A stretch of 64,000 bases of DNA from Amphibalanus amphitrite (GCF_019059575.1 NW_024881504.1:1-64000), one strand, 5' to 3'; shown: positions 32,513-45,360, counted from the first letter of the stretch. Notes: generated from the sequence alone by a model not told the origin. Numbers and translations are program-made.

Positions 32513-32940
32513 GCTTCGCGGTCAAGAGCAACAGATTCTTTGGGAAGAGACGAATCCAATAAATAGATGACCTAGGTTGACCTTGACCCTGACCCTGGCA
32601 TCTCTACATCATCGAACAACATGTTCCATGATAGGTGGGAAGTAAGACTGTCAAAAAAGGCCGAAATCAAGGTGTCAAAAGCTCACAAGACCCATAGCCA
32701 ACGCAAGATATTGGGTATTTGTCATTTGGGTTATGACATCACCTGAAGAATAAGGTCACATCTCCGAAACCAAAAACCACAGAAACTTGAAATTTTCAGT
32801 GGACACTAAGAAAGGAATTAGAGAAGCAGCTATACAAAACATCCGGCTTCTAGCAATCAAAATGTTGAGTGCAGAGCAGAAAAACTACCTGGGGGGTGGG
32901 GGTGGCAATCACTGCCCCCCCCCCCTTTGTGCGGGCGAGG
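32513..32940 (+). mobile_element. TTAA element family A, internally deleted partial (A7)
   Basis: Has AGATTCTTTGGGAAGAGACG from the left part of A joined to the right half beginning ATGACCTAGGTTGACC, and ends GTGCGGGCGAGG before ATTAAA. Confidence 0.75.
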
Positions 32941-33029
32941 ATTAAATAATTTGAGTATCAGGTAAATAATTTATTCAAACAGATATTCCAATAGAGTCCC
33001 GCTTTTTTATACGTGACCTCCGATTTGTG

Positions 33030-34221
33030 TAGCATCTAAGTTGCCCAGGGGGCCTCTTATTTCTAGGCACAGTACAGAGAGCCTCCTACTTCGACTGCTT
33101 GCACAGAGAGCCTCCTTTTTGTACATACAGCTAAGCTTCTACAGGTCGAGCGCCGGTCTTCTATTTGCACGTACAGAGCAGAGAGCTGCCAGTCCCTATT
33201 GTTACAGAGGGCCTCCTATTTGTCTAGGGGTCCTCCTATTGGTTAATGGCGCCTCATATTTGTCCAAGGGGCATCCTTTTCGTCTAGGGGGCCTCCTATT
33301 TGTCCAGGAGGCCTCCTGTTTGTCCAGGAGTACCCTATTTATCCAGGGGGCTTCTATTTTCCAGGGGGCTTCCTCTTTATCCAGGGGGCCTCCTACGTGT
33401 TCAGGGGCCTCCTATTTGTCCAGGGGCCTCCGATTTATCCAGGGGTCTTCTATTCGACCAGGGGTCTCATTTTTGTGCTGGGGTCTCCTACTTGTCCAGG
33501 GGCCTCCTTTTTTAAGGGCCTCCTTTTTATTAAGGGAGCCTTTTATTTGTCCAGGGGCCTCCTATTCGTACAGAGGGCCTCTTGCTCCTATATACTTGTC
33601 CATGGGGCCTCCTATTTGTTCAAGATGCCCCTATTTGTACAGGGGGCCTCCTATTTGTCCAGGGGGCCTCCTATTTTTCCAAGGAACCTGCTATTTTTCT
33701 AGGGGCCTCCTTTTGCCCAAGAGGCCTCCTATATATCCAGCGGGCCTCCTACTTGTTCAGGGGGCCTCCTATTTGTCCAGGGGGCCTCTTATTAGTTAAT
33801 GTAGCCTCTTATTTTCCAAGCGGCCTCCTATTTATCCAGAGGGCTCTTATTCCTATTTTAGGGGGCCTCCTCTTTATCCAGGGGGCCTCCTTCTCGTTCA
33901 GGGGGCCTCCTATTTATCCAGGGGCCTCTTATTTGTCCAGGGCCTCCTAATTGTCCAGGGGGCCTCCTATTTGTCCTAGGGCTCCTAATTGTCCAGGGGG
34001 CCTCCTTTTGTGAAAGTGGCCTCATGTTTGTCTAGGTCTAGGGCCTCCTATTTCTCCAGGGGGCCTCCTATTTTTCCAGAGGGCCTCCTATTTTTCCAGG
34101 GGGCCTCCTATTTGTACAGAGGGCCTCCTACTTGTCCAGGGGCCTCCGATTTGTCCAAGGGGCTTCTTATTTGTACAGAGGGCCTCCTATTTGTCCATGG
34201 GGCCTCCTATTTGTCTAGGGG
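33030..34221 (+). repeat. Minisatellite, about 20-bp unit
   Basis: Some 55-60 imperfect copies of GGGGGCCTCCTATTTGTCCA, with unit lengths drifting between about 17 and 22 bp. It resumes at 55236 after the BEL element, and a small related patch is at 29345-29460. All long frames here (up to 252 codons, Gly/Pro/Ser/Leu-rich) are consequences of the repeat. Confidence 0.95.
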
Positions 34222-34503
34222 TGTCGCCTCCAGGCGTCTCCAAAACTCTGCAGTCTGGTGGTGCAAAACTCGTGCAACTTGATAGTTGGCCTCTGTATTG
34301 TGACTCCAGCTTCACAAGCATCCAAGTAGGCCAAAGTAAGCAAGTAAGCAAGGTTTCTGAAAGGATACATCAAAATTAATAAAGCAGAAACGAAAGACAA
34401 ACAGGGCAATGGGGGGCCAAACACAGAACTCAAGACGAATATGGCGCGGCCAAGGTCAAGGTCGTACGAGTGTCGCTCTCCCACTGCAATCAAATAGCCT
34501 TAA
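34222..34503 (-). repeat. BEL 3' LTR, piece 1
   Basis: Matches 54151-54432 with about four differences. Ends at the TTAA (34500-34503) where D5 inserted. Confidence 0.93.
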
Positions 34504-34958
34504 CCCTCGCACCGACGGGGGGGGGATGAGGCCTTTGAAAGTCGCAGGATATTATTAGGTCATTGGTAGCTACAATTTGTATATCTCGGAATTTTGATAT
34601 CGGTGACCTAAGGTCAGGTCAATTTCGCGACCTCCCCATTATAAGTCAATGGGGGAAAAATCAACTCCCTGTTTTTACCACTAAAACGGGTCGGAATGGC
34701 CCCATATACCATATATGACTTCATATACGATCAACCTTCACTACCTTGAGGTCTGTTTTGCTGTTGGGCAGCTGTAAGGTCATGTGACGTCATCAAAGGT
34801 CACCAAAGGTTTTTGGCCAATAACTCCGTACAGGAACAAGATACAGACGCGTGGATGGTCTCATTGTGTTCAGCTCGTCAAGACGCATCGAATGATATAC
34901 ATGATGACCTCGAGGTCACGTGACCTGAGGTCAACCTTTGACCTTGACCTTTCGAGGT

Positions 34959-35038
<80 letters not shown>

Positions 35039-35349
35039 TTCGATGCGGATTGACGAGAGGATCACGATGATGCCCTTAGTTTGTTCCTATCTTGACTAAT
35101 TCGAAAGTTATTCGAGAAAAACTCTCTCCATATCTAGCGCCGCCAATTTGACTTTTTCGACCCCTGTGACGTCATCTTTGACCTGACCTGAAAATGACCT
35201 TTGTAAAAATTGTAGATCTTGGCCGTGCGTATCCGATGCCGTTTACCGCTTGTCGCTATCTTGCTTCGTTCTCGAGATCTCAGGGGGGGGGCGGTCATCC
35301 GCCCCCCCCGTCGGTGCGAAGTTGGCGCAGACCCCCGTCGGTGCGCGGG
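34504..35349 (+). mobile_element. TTAA element family D inside the BEL LTR (D5)
   Basis: Flanked by TTAA (34500-34503, 35350-35353), which is a single TTAA in the other LTR. 846 bp; missing ~170 bp after the left terminus compared with D1. It carries an expanded TA run at 34962-35036. Confidence 0.93.
34962..35036. repeat. TA microsatellite inside D5
   Basis: About 37 TA units at the point where other D copies have only ACATATATATCATTCG. Confidence 0.95.
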
Positions 35350-35480
35350 TTAAATGGCCTGAACACTGAGCGAATGTTTCTGGCCTTATAACAGACAAAC
35401 TTATTCAGTGCTGCACTGCAATCCTGCAGAATATTCGCGATTAAACACATACGCAAAAATGGACACAAATCGGCGCATTT
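35350..35480 (-). repeat. BEL 3' LTR, piece 2
   Basis: Matches about 54429-54559. Ends with ATTT, repeated at 42677-42680 on the far side of the 7.2-kb insertion. Confidence 0.92.
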
Positions 35481-36334
35481 TGTAGCACGCTACATCTTGA
35501 CCATCTAACGTAGTATCTTTTCGGCACGGTCGGCCCGGTGACGCGCAGCTGAGCAGAGCGCTGCCGCACGCTTCCCTCCCTTGTCATTATTCCCTTCCTC
35601 CTCCCACCCGTCCCCAGGTCCACCCTCCCCAATCATTTCTCACTGTCCGCACAGAATGGGCCGCCATTAAACTCCAATTAAGACAAGCACCTCTGAAGAC
35701 AGTCACATCAGGATGAGTCATTGGTAGTCATTACAAAGCAGCTGAAGCTACAAGCAAACGTCGGCACACTGTGAGACCACGCGCAGGCTTAAGGCACGTA
35801 GCACATTGGGTCTCACGTAGCCATGGTAGCACAACAGTGCGTCTCACTGCAACGGAATCTGCTAAACTTAGCAAACAGCCTCCGAAACAGACGTAGTTCA
35901 GGACGTCTCCACCGCGGACAGAAAGCGCTGTTGTCCGAAACAAACGTAGTTCAGGACGTCCCCACCGCGGACAGAAGGCGCTGTTCTACCGACCTTCCCA
36001 ACCAAGATGACGACAGTGGGCGGAGCAAGAGTGACGTCACAAGGGGCGTTGGCGGCAGACGAAACGGAAGGAAACAAAAGTTTGAATAAAATGAAATTGA
36101 AGAATCAAAATTAAAACTCGAAAATCACAAACCTTTCGGGGATTGTTTTATGCCAGCGATTACTAAAGTATAAAGCACTCAACACGAAGACGATTCGACG
36201 GCCAAAAATTGCAGACACAGAGGAGCAAGGTGACTAAACAGGACAGAGGGCGCCATCTTACGGGCCCACCCACAAGAGGAAGGCAGAGGAAGATGACGGA
36301 GCAAGGGCGTGGCAGTCACCCCCTCCCCCCAAGC

Positions 36335-36370
36335 TATAAAAGGGTGCACCACCCAACCAGAAGGGACACA
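36335..36370 (+). promoter_or_regulatory. TATA-box core promoter
   Basis: TATAAAAG at 36335-36342, with an initiator-like ACACAGTC about 31-35 bp downstream (near 36366-36372). Good match in sequence and spacing to an arthropod Pol II promoter. It drives nothing recognisable; in an LTR element it would be the LTR promoter. Confidence 0.6.
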
Positions 36371-36490
36371 GTCGAGCAGCCGAGAGTCACAGTCTGCAGC
36401 CGGAGCCGGAGACGCCATCTGGGAGCCGCCGTCAGTCCGGGGTCACCCGCGAGAAGTCTCTTCAGTTCGAGCGCAGAGGAACTCCAGAAT

Positions 36491-36549
36491 GTGAGTGCTG
36501 CTGAAAAGTCTGCTCAATCCCAATCCTTGACCCCCCCCCCTCTTCCCAG
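36491..36549 (+). other. Candidate short intron downstream of the TATA promoter
   Basis: GTGAGT donor after CCAGAAT at 36490/36491, and a pyrimidine tract ending CTCTTCCCAG at 36549. The intron would be 59 bp. Either site may instead be used with partners farther away. Confidence 0.35.
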
Positions 36550-38804
36550 CCTGCCGTGCCGTGACGACTGCCAAACATTTTCGGTTGCCATAGAATGCAC
36601 TCTCAATTGGAATTGGAAAACTTAAATTACTTTGAACTTATTGGTCCAGACACCCTAGTAGCATATTAGGATCTGAATTGGGAAGGTCATGTCAGAGTCG
36701 CCAGCAAACCGTTATTGTCCGTCGGAATTCACGATTAGGCCGGGAGCGAGATGCTAAAATTTGAATAAGCAGCTCATTGTCACGAACGTTGAGATTGATG
36801 ACATGATGCGTGTCAGCATTGAATAACGAATATGTCTTTGTGTTTGGCCAAGCTGGTTCGTTCGATTTATTATCGGCGGTAGTCAGGTGCGCTTAATATT
36901 TGAGGTTGGAATTCGTTTGTGAAATTAAGGGTGTAGATCCGTGCTGTACTCACTAAAAGTTGCTTTGCGAAATCATTGGTAATATTGCTGTAGGAATTAA
37001 TTGCGAAGTCAAAATAAATTAGTGAACAGGTAAATACGGTTGACAGGGAATGTAATGTTTTAAGGTGGCGACTGATTCATGCAATCGATCTATGAATATG
37101 GCTATGAGTTATGGTTTTCAACAGATATGAATGCTTGAGCTTACGGCGGAATTTCTTCTGTTACTTAGGTGCAGAGTTGAGAGTAGTGGTTTGAGGTCGA
37201 CGGTCTGACACTTTGCGACTTTAGATGGTCCTTGTACTTTGCGTCATTGTAGTTGCGAAATGTCGAGTAATAGGTAGATGTAGAATTGTTTGTGGTTAGA
37301 ACTAATATGCGACTAATATAGGTACCGATCGTTGTGCTTTTGTAGAATAAATACTAGAAAAATCATATCTTTTGGGAAAGATCGAAGGGGATACGGAGCT
37401 AGAAAAAAACTTACGTGGAATGAAGCTGATGAGATGTCGAACAGGGAGATATTGCAGCGATATTTTACCAGATTCACACTCACTGACACATTCGTTGAAT
37501 CTACCCGGCCCGAAGAGACTGCACACACCAGTACTGCACCGCGAGTGATGACGCGCCCATCGCGGCGCGGCCTTGACAACTGTCGACTGTCGACGCGGCG
37601 CCGGCCGGCAGCCGTGGTAATCGTCGTTCGCGACGCGGGACCGTGCGCCGCTAGATGGCACATGAGAGCAGCGTCGGGAGTGGAGCAGCGGCCATAGTTG
37701 GGCAGTGGGTTAGCCGTAATTGGGGCGCGTGCGGTAGGTGAAGGTCATTGTATAGGAGCATGGTTAGTTGTGGAAAGTTGCAACGGGATAAGAACGTAAA
37801 CAGTTAATGCATAATTTTAAATATGACATGCTATTTGATATTTAGAACTGCACTTCGTTTGATGTGCATTGTTTACTGCTAATAGGATGATTTAAATTAT
37901 ATTTTCTATGAAAGGCTAGGGACCCCTATGACAATATTCTGGCACTCTATAAAGATAATTTGTATAGGTAACTAGTAGCCCATCAGAAGCTATCGAACGA
38001 GTTTCAAGGAGTCATTTCCGTTGAGCATTCAGTAATTCACTATGATACGGTGGATCACAACCAGACGACAGATCGGTGCGTACTAATTGGTTCTAGATCA
38101 TCTGATTAAATCAAGAGCGGTTCAAAGTCTGCTAGGAGTGTATACGAGTAGTGATTAGGTTCATGCGTGCAGCAGCAATTAGGACTTGAGATTACGATTA
38201 GGTTGGATAAATAATGCGTTTCTGTTATTCGCGTTCTTACGAGTTAGCGCCAATAATTACTCCACCAATATTGGCACAGGGCATTGTGAGGCGCAGACGG
38301 CTTGTTTGCCCGTCTCCTATGGCGTAATGTTTACCAGCATGACTGTATGAGACACAGATGCACTTCTCTAAACACACGTCCAGACCGGAATAATAAGAGG
38401 GACACACCGTCACGTACGCAGGGCATATGCACGTTTTCCGCCAGTGGTACCGGCTACTGTTAGATTTCCCGCTTAGGTAATACTGGGTAACGAGGCAGTG
38501 AGAGGTTTCTATGGCAGAGGGAAGGAGTAGACTGGTACAGTGCAGTCGGAGAGTAAGTTGGAGATATGCCAAAGGTAAGAAGCCGAAGGTCAGGGGTGAG
38601 TCACCCAAAGGGCGGATAAGGCAAGCTGTGGTGTCCCGAATAAGTCCTCATACTTATTTTGTAAGGGTACCTTAATCGGTACTGGACAGCCTCAGGGGAG
38701 GTAACGATGTACTCCAGGACACGTAAGGCCTTGAAAGTAAATCCCAGGGTTTAAGGAAAGTTCCTGAGGAGAGTTCCAGGATATGAACGGTGGTCCCTGG
38801 GTCG

Positions 38805-41587
38805 TAGAGTTCTGCACGGCTGCAATTTTCCACAGCCTAGCCGCCCCGCAGCCGTGGCTCCACAGCCACAGCCGCCCACAGCCATGGCAAACTGTGGGCA
38901 GCCAGCCGTCAGCCGGCCGTGGATACTTTCAATGAAATGCAGCCAAATAGTATATAATAAGTTGTTTTTAGTTGAAACATATAGCCAAAAGCACATTGCA
39001 ATGGGCTATAGATTCTCAAGCTCATGAAGCATCATAGGTTAAGTGGTTGTGTATCTGGCTTTAGGCCGAAGGCCTGAAGCCTGATGCGCAACGCATGCCT
39101 ACACAAGCCCTTGCAAGGGGTTAAGAAAGATGGGTAGGTAGGTACCTACATCAACAGAAAACATAAACAACGAACCAGAATAGAAGCACTAGCAGTGTAG
39201 ACATCTAATGCCAAATCCAGAAGCATGGTTGTGGGACAGAACAACAGACCCTGATGCTTTTCATTATCAATGCTAGGTATGGAAAATGAAACTGAATTTG
39301 ATGGACTCTCAAACAGTGATTGTCTAGTCAAAACCAAGATACCTATAAGAAACAGGTAGATCCGATGTTTGAAAGTAAAGCCCCAGTCACAAATTTGACG
39401 CACCTGTGACATTTCCTGACACCCACGTGACTATTGTATTAACTTTTGTGTTTTGCGATGTTTTGACCTTATTTAAAGTACTGAAAACTCAAAATGTATG
39501 ATTAATGTTGTTTAAAGCAGCATATTAATAATTATGTTTGTAAATTATCGATAAGCTGCTTATAGCAGGTCACGTGATTGCTACCAGATTATTTGCTCAG
39601 AAAGCATCTTTTCAACTTCGATTTTGAACAATTTTTACCTCCTTTGAGGCCAAATGATGGACGGTTTGAGGCACACGATGAAATGCTGAATCTATTGATG
39701 CCAAAATTTGTTCGTTTTTTGCATTTTTAGACTAGTATATCCTGGCTCAAACTTTGACCAGTTTGTTTGTAAACCCTATGGTGAAGGGAAAACTTCACGC
39801 CCAGCAGGCGTCATTACAGTGCTGCCAAATCGTGTTTGGTGGGGGTCGGTCAAAACTCTTGCTTCTTTCTTACCTTGCATATTTTCTGGGGAATGATATG
39901 CCAGGCTTGAAGCAGCCTTCTGAGCAAGTCTCAAACTAATTTGACATGCAAGGCATATCAAAACACTAGTGAGCATCCCAAGGCCATCTATAGAAGGTAC
40001 AGTCACTCCCCCGCCGACCAATCAGAGACAGATCCTGAGTGACGTCACCCCTGATGCTCGCAAGGGGTACTCCATTCCTTTGCAACGTAAAAATGACTAA
40101 CTTCATTTGAAGATTATTGATGGCACTCTACACATATCGCTCAGCCGTTGATGTCAATGGAAAGCCCAACTAATTTTCCAGCGACAAAAAAAAAGCAGCA
40201 ATATGCTAAGAAATGGCCGGTTTTGAAGATATAGACGATTTATAAGCCCTCTGCAGCAGCAGGAAAGCACCGAAAAAACGCATCGAGCTTATATTTTTAC
40301 TATGGATAAATCATTTTTCAGTAAGTTTTTAGATATGGTATAGATTTAAGTTACAACTTTATTACAATATTTTCATTACTTGAAACTTTATTTCAAAATA
40401 ATATTTTCAAAAATGGCAGCTGTTGGCAAGTAACTTGGGAGCGATTGTGGCGCACCGCGCCAGTAAGTGTCCTGAGGCCCCCTTATGATGTCATCAAAAG
40501 TGGAGTGACATGGGCCTGGAGCATCCAAGAAAGAAAAACATTCATCTATTTTGATTTTTCCAAATAATGATCTTCGCTCAAATCCCCAAGGACGTGCGAG
40601 CCACAATTGCCTCTTTCATTCAAAAGTTTTACTTGAGTTTTTAATGACGTCAATAGCAAAGAAGTGACGATAAATTGTTTTGTTTCACTACAAACAGCCA
40701 TAAAAATTATAATTAATAAATAATGATGCTAAACAATAAAAAATTGCTCTCAAACAAAGATTGGGTATCAAATTTTTTTCATTTTTAGAAGAAGACGTCA
40801 TTTTATTAGTAAAGTCAACAGCTCGCGTAAGAAATATTGTGTTCAGGGTTTTCACCGGCATGTGAATTACGTGTTCAGGGTTTTCACCATCATGTGAATT
40901 AACCGTAAGTAAGGTTCATGCTCACTTATAATCTAATGCCATTGGCTTTGTTGATCAGCATTTTCTGTTAGCGGTCACTCACACACCAGTTAGAACATAA
41001 AGCGCCAGTTTTATATTATATAATTGGACTTGCCGAAAATCCAGAACTACATCTAAGAGTTATTTTAGATAATATTTTCTTAAGCCTTTACCTGCCTTTT
41101 CCTAGGCGTGATTTCTTTTTCTATTACCTGAAAGAATTATTGAACGCTCGTCTTCAATAGCTGTAAGGTGCTCTCCTAATGACCAGGTGAGATTGATTTG
41201 AGAGGGATGTGACAATGCAACATGTTGCATTTTCTGAAACTGTCAAGCTCTTGATGATGAAGGAACAATTGGTACCTATAATTAGTATTCTGTACCAGAG
41301 TGCAAACTCCCCTATAGCAAATGGTAAAACCATTTCAGGTGTTCAAAGGCTTCACCACTTTCAATGTTGCTGGGCATCCTTTGCATGATTTTTACAGGCT
41401 AGACTGGTTATCAGAATGTAAGATTAAGGATTTAAAATTTGATATTTGAGTACTTAAGATTGAGCTTGAAATCTCACAGCCGTGGCCACAGCCGTAGCCG
41501 TGTTCTTGGAGATACTTGCAGCCGCCCCGGCCCACAGCCGTGGGGCTGCAGCCAGCCGCGGCTGCAGCCGGCCGGTGCAGACCTCTA
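38805..41587. mobile_element. hAT element, non-autonomous, nested in the 7.2-kb insertion
   Basis: 8-bp duplication CTGGGTCG (38797-38804, 41588-41595). Ends are TAGAGTTCTGCACGG and, reverse complemented, TAGAGGTCTGCACCGG. Subterminal regions (38815-38930, 41475-41575) are arrays of CAGCCG/CGGCTG words. 2.78 kb, AT-rich inside, without any transposase-like frame. Diagnostic duplication and TAGAG end place it in hAT. Confidence 0.88.
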
Positions 41588-42676
41588 CTGGGTCGTGAAC
41601 GGAGGTGTTACACGCGGACCGGAAGAGGGCATAGGTAATCTCTCCCGGTGGAGAGATAAGTCGGATATAAATCGTGTATGTGTGTACCATAAGTCTATCG
41701 GACTTGTAGTGAATTCCATAAATTAGTAGGGTGGATATTTGTGCATTTATTCTGGACGGCCCTGCGATAAGTATCTTTGTCGCCGGTTAGCGGAGCATGC
41801 ATATGGATTTCGGAAAGAGACATTTATCTCGCCGGGGAGATCGTTGTTGATCCGACGCCTAACACTATCGGAGGGAATTTCGAGGGCTACGAATTAAATT
41901 TGGGTGAATACATGAAAGGTGAATGTAACGCGAACAAGGGTGTGAGAATGGTGAAGGATGAATCTTAGAATAAGGCCGATAGGAATTGCGTAGAATTCGG
42001 TTACGGCAGTCGAGCTAGCAACCCTCGAGGGCAACTAAACTATCGCAACGCTAATACGAATTAAGTGGGCAATTTTCTTAATGGGGAGGCCAGTGATATA
42101 TAGGAATGGGTGACTGGACGAATGATCACATTCAATTAATCAATTTAATTACCACCCATATGTTTGGCAGTGGTCATCGGGTTTCGAATGCCCTGTCCTT
42201 CACCTGCCCAACTGTGCCGCAAACCCAGCTGATCGGATCCCTCTATCCCATCCGAGCAGTGAAGAAGCATCTCGTGCATCATGGTCTATACAATGAACAG
42301 AATCATCAAGCCTCTAAATCAAAAAGCATCTTCCATCAGATGTATTTGTATGCAAGACGGATCTGGATCTCTACATCTCATTCAGGTGGATCTACATCTC
42401 TATCTGGATCCATACATCTCTGTCAGGTGGATCTCATCTATCAGGATCTCATCACTATCTGGATCCCTCCCTATAGCTATCTCAGGATCTCTTCAACGAC
42501 TCTCAAGTTCCCCATCACCAGCTCAACCATCGAGTCATTACAGAAGCAAATTGTTCTTTCTCTCTGCTACAACAGCCGAATAACAGTGGACCCGGACCGC
42601 AGTATTTGATGAACCGCAAAGAAGATGAAGCTTTTTTACTCCTTCTTTCTTCTTTTCTCTAAATCCCCTCGCTACA

Positions 42677-43018
42677 ATTTCTCAGATCCAGTTTGCAACA
42701 ATGCAGCGCAATGAATACTAATATTGATAACAATTAAGCGTCTCTTTATTGCTAGAGACGATAACACTCACCAACATTATCCACCTGCAGACATATTCTT
42801 CACGCCTGAACGCTATCGCCTTCTTATACTTCAAACGCTTTCCAAGAACCAAAAATGCGGCATGAAATGGGCGGTTACCAAATCTGACGTGTTGGCGTAT
42901 GAGTACCAGCACTATTTCCTGTACCGCACTAAGTACCGTGTCCATTATAATAGGTCTTTCTCTGAATGCAAAAGGCTCCTATGCATCACATGAGATATCA
43001 CGCGAATCACAAATTTAA
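42677..43018 (-). repeat. BEL 3' LTR, piece 3
   Basis: Matches about 54556-54898 with about four differences. Confidence 0.93.
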
Positions 43019-44051
43019 CCCTCGCCGGACCTATTGGTTTTCTACATACGCGCCGGCCGAGGGGGGGGGCGGGTACGACCCCCCCCCCTCGCCGTTTCGC
43101 CCCTGGTGGAGCTAGCGCGTCGCGGAAAAAACGAGCGTGTGCGCCGTTACGAGACGCAGAGATTGGTACCCGATTTTAAGGTCCTAGGTCATCCGGTGAC
43201 CTCTGAGGTCAGGTCAAGTGCCTCAGGGTACGGTTCAGTTTTTGGTGAATAACTTCGCAAAAAACGGCCGCAGAGCGCCGATTTTGGCAGCATCGTGTTC
43301 GCCTCGCTCAGGCGCGTCGAATGATATACTTTTTGTCCGGGTCAGGTCAACTTGGGGTGTTGACCTCAGGTCAAGGTCAGGTCAGCACCCCCAGGTCACG
43401 AAGTTGGTCGAAAGAGGTCATGTCGCATATCATTCGATTCGGCAGGCCTTCCTGAGTCCATTGGTGCCTTTCCCGACTCGCTAGCTCAATTTGATCAAGA
43501 GTTATTGACGAAAAACTAATTTGACCTTGATGACGTCATAAATGACGTCACGCAAGGTCAACATTGCAAAAGTGGCGCATCTAACCTTGCAAGGAGTGCA
43601 TCAAATCACGATTCGGTGTGCTTGAGATAGTTGGAGATCGTTCCCGGCGCCAGAATAGCAGTTTGAATTTTTCCCCATTGACTTATAATGGTGAGGTCAC
43701 GAAAATGACCTGACCTCATATGACCTTTAGGAAAAATCCGAGATATACAAGTTGTGGGACTCATAATGGATACTAGATCCTGCAAGTTTCATTTCCCTGT
43801 GACATCTCCTCTGGCAGTGAGGGCGTTGCGAAGTTGCGACATCTGAAGACCGTGCAGAGGTTCACTTATGACGTCATAGGTCAGTGACCTGACCTGACCT
43901 AAAAATGCGGTTGGTGTCAAAAGATCCGGCTTGGATCAAAGGTCAGGTATGCCAAGTTTCAGCTCTCTATCGCCAGCGTGTTCGGAGCTATCGCGAAAAA
44001 ACACTATGGGGGGGGGGGCGGCACCCGCCCCCCCCCCTCTGCCGGCGAGGG
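43019..44051 (+). mobile_element. TTAA element family N, full copy in the BEL LTR (N2)
   Basis: TTAA on both sides (43015-43018, 44052-44055), single in the other LTR. Left end CCCTCGCCGGACCTATTGG, right end CCGGCGAGGG. 1,033 bp. G/C-run hairpins around CGGGTACGA and CGGCACCCG. Core has GGCGCGTCGAATGATATAC and CATATCATTCGATTCGGC as inverted arms around AGGTCA sites. Confidence 0.94.
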
Positions 44052-44175
44052 TTAACGCATTTTAACATGAGTATTTGGCTAACCATTCGACACGACGCAA
44101 TTCCACATTCCCATCATACACTGCCTTGTTCCTTGTTCCCCTCCACATTGACGTTACACAAGTACCAACTCTTAA
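44052..44175 (-). repeat. BEL 3' LTR, piece 4
   Basis: Matches about 54895-55014. Ends at the TTAA (44172-44175) used by F1; the other LTR has TTTA at this point. Confidence 0.9.
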
Positions 44176-45058
44176 CCCTATTAGTGGCAGGGGGGGGGGG
44201 GGTTGTTTTTATCCACCCCTCAGGTTTTTCGGGAATATCTCCGAAACCGCTGAAGCTACGATGCTGAAATTTTCTGACTTTTCCTAAAACTAAATTGGGC
44301 ACATTCCCTGAAAATTTCAAGTTCATAACTTTACCAGGGGCGGCTCCAGAGCACTGGGAATTGGGGGGTCCTATTCGTGAAGCGAGTCATTTGGGCGAAG
44401 ATCACGATGCTGCACCAGTTTTACGAACAGTGAATAAAAGGTATCATGTGATAACATATACAGTTATTGTGCATCCTCTTTTGACACGTTTTTGCTATAA
44501 TAGGCGGATCCAGGCGTCCAAAAAGGGGGGTTATGTTTTACCTCCCAACATAGGTGCCCTGACACCGCCTATGCATTACCAATACAATTTTAGTCGTTCG
44601 CTCATAAGAAAATTATAACATAACAAGACCATTACCACCCTTTTTAGAAACAGTACCAACAAAAACCTTATTTACTATACTTTTTGTGTACCCCCAATCT
44701 CAATGATCTGTATCCGCCTATGATTTTTGAAAATGCATATTTTTAGGATCCATGTGAATTCCTGGTTCATTCTCTATCGATCGGCAAAAGTTGCGTTAAG
44801 ATTGGTTCAGAAACCTGGCCGTGATAAACAGTCTAAAATGTATCTGCAATTTGCCCGTTTTTACCCCCCTCTACCCCCCCCCTACTGACATTTTTTAATT
44901 TTTATTTTTTAGAAATGTAGATCACGTTGAGCGAAATCGAATGCCGTTTGAATTTTGAAAATCGGCCGGTTAGATCTCGAGATATCAAGGGGGGGTCGTA
45001 AACAGCCCCCCCCCCCTGCCACTAATAGGGGGTAGCCAGGAGCCTGCCACTAATAGGG
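44176..45058 (+). mobile_element. TTAA element family F in the BEL LTR (F1)
   Basis: TTAA on both sides (44172-44175, 45059-45062). Ends CCCTATTAGTGGCAGG and CCTGCCACTAATAGGG, with a duplicated inner copy of the right end. Inverse of 19699-20600. Confidence 0.93.
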
Positions 45059-45280
45059 TTAAGTGCCCTGCAAGTACCAAAGTACCAATCAGCGTCTCAA
45101 CCCGTGCTCCGTGCTGCCCCCTACCTCTGGCTGCAACCAGACAGCAGAGCCCTCTACTGGCTCTCCGTTTCCTACAGCTCGCTCAACAAGACGGGCCGAT
45201 GGGCTCACAATGGGACAGGAAAGGACAGGAGAATATAAACCAAAACCAAATGGAGACAATAAACGCTTCCGGCGTTTACA
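45059..45280 (-). repeat. BEL 3' LTR, piece 5
   Basis: Matches about 55014-55235, ending GGCGTTTACA. The polypurine tract of the element follows directly. Confidence 0.93.
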
Positions 45281-45360
45281 CCCTCCTCCTTGAATCATCT
45301 CCGATTCAACACTGCACTCTTAAATAAAAATGAACTTCGTCTTCCTCAGCCATGTAGTGC

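Larger units (their letters stand above)
35481..42676 (+). mobile_element. 7.2-kb insertion with TGTAGC...GCTACA ends
   Basis: Flanked by ATTT on both sides and absent from the other LTR. Short inverted ends TGTAGC / GCTACA and a 4-bp duplication fit an LTR retrotransposon or a very long solo LTR, but I found no second LTR copy and no gag or pol. Without the nested hAT it is about 4.4 kb. It contains a TATA promoter (36335), a 52-bp tandem duplication (about 35889-35985) and a GGATCT-rich stretch (42358-42475). Longest open frames (138 and 167 codons) have no recognisable domain. Confidence 0.65.

Noticed and set aside
33041..33799. 252-codon Gly/Pro/Leu-rich open frame
   Set aside because: It is the ~20-bp minisatellite read through; similar frames exist in other phases and no start context or domain supports a gene.
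36209..36625. 138-codon frame across the TATA region as a protein
   Set aside because: It begins upstream of the TATA box, so the promoter would lie inside it; composition is biased by C-runs.
42106..42609. 167-codon open frame
   Set aside because: Partly built on GGATCT-type repeats at the edge of the 7.2-kb insertion; no recognisable domain, and a second frame overlaps it on the same strand.
35481..42676. Complete LTR retrotransposon with paired LTRs
   Set aside because: I could not find a second copy of either terminal region inside, nor any gag or pol motif.
34222..45280. Several independent repeats (at 34.2, 35.4, 42.7, 44.1 and 45.1 kb) unrelated to each other
   Set aside because: Laid end to end they equal the intact LTR at 54151-55235; they are one LTR cut by four insertions.
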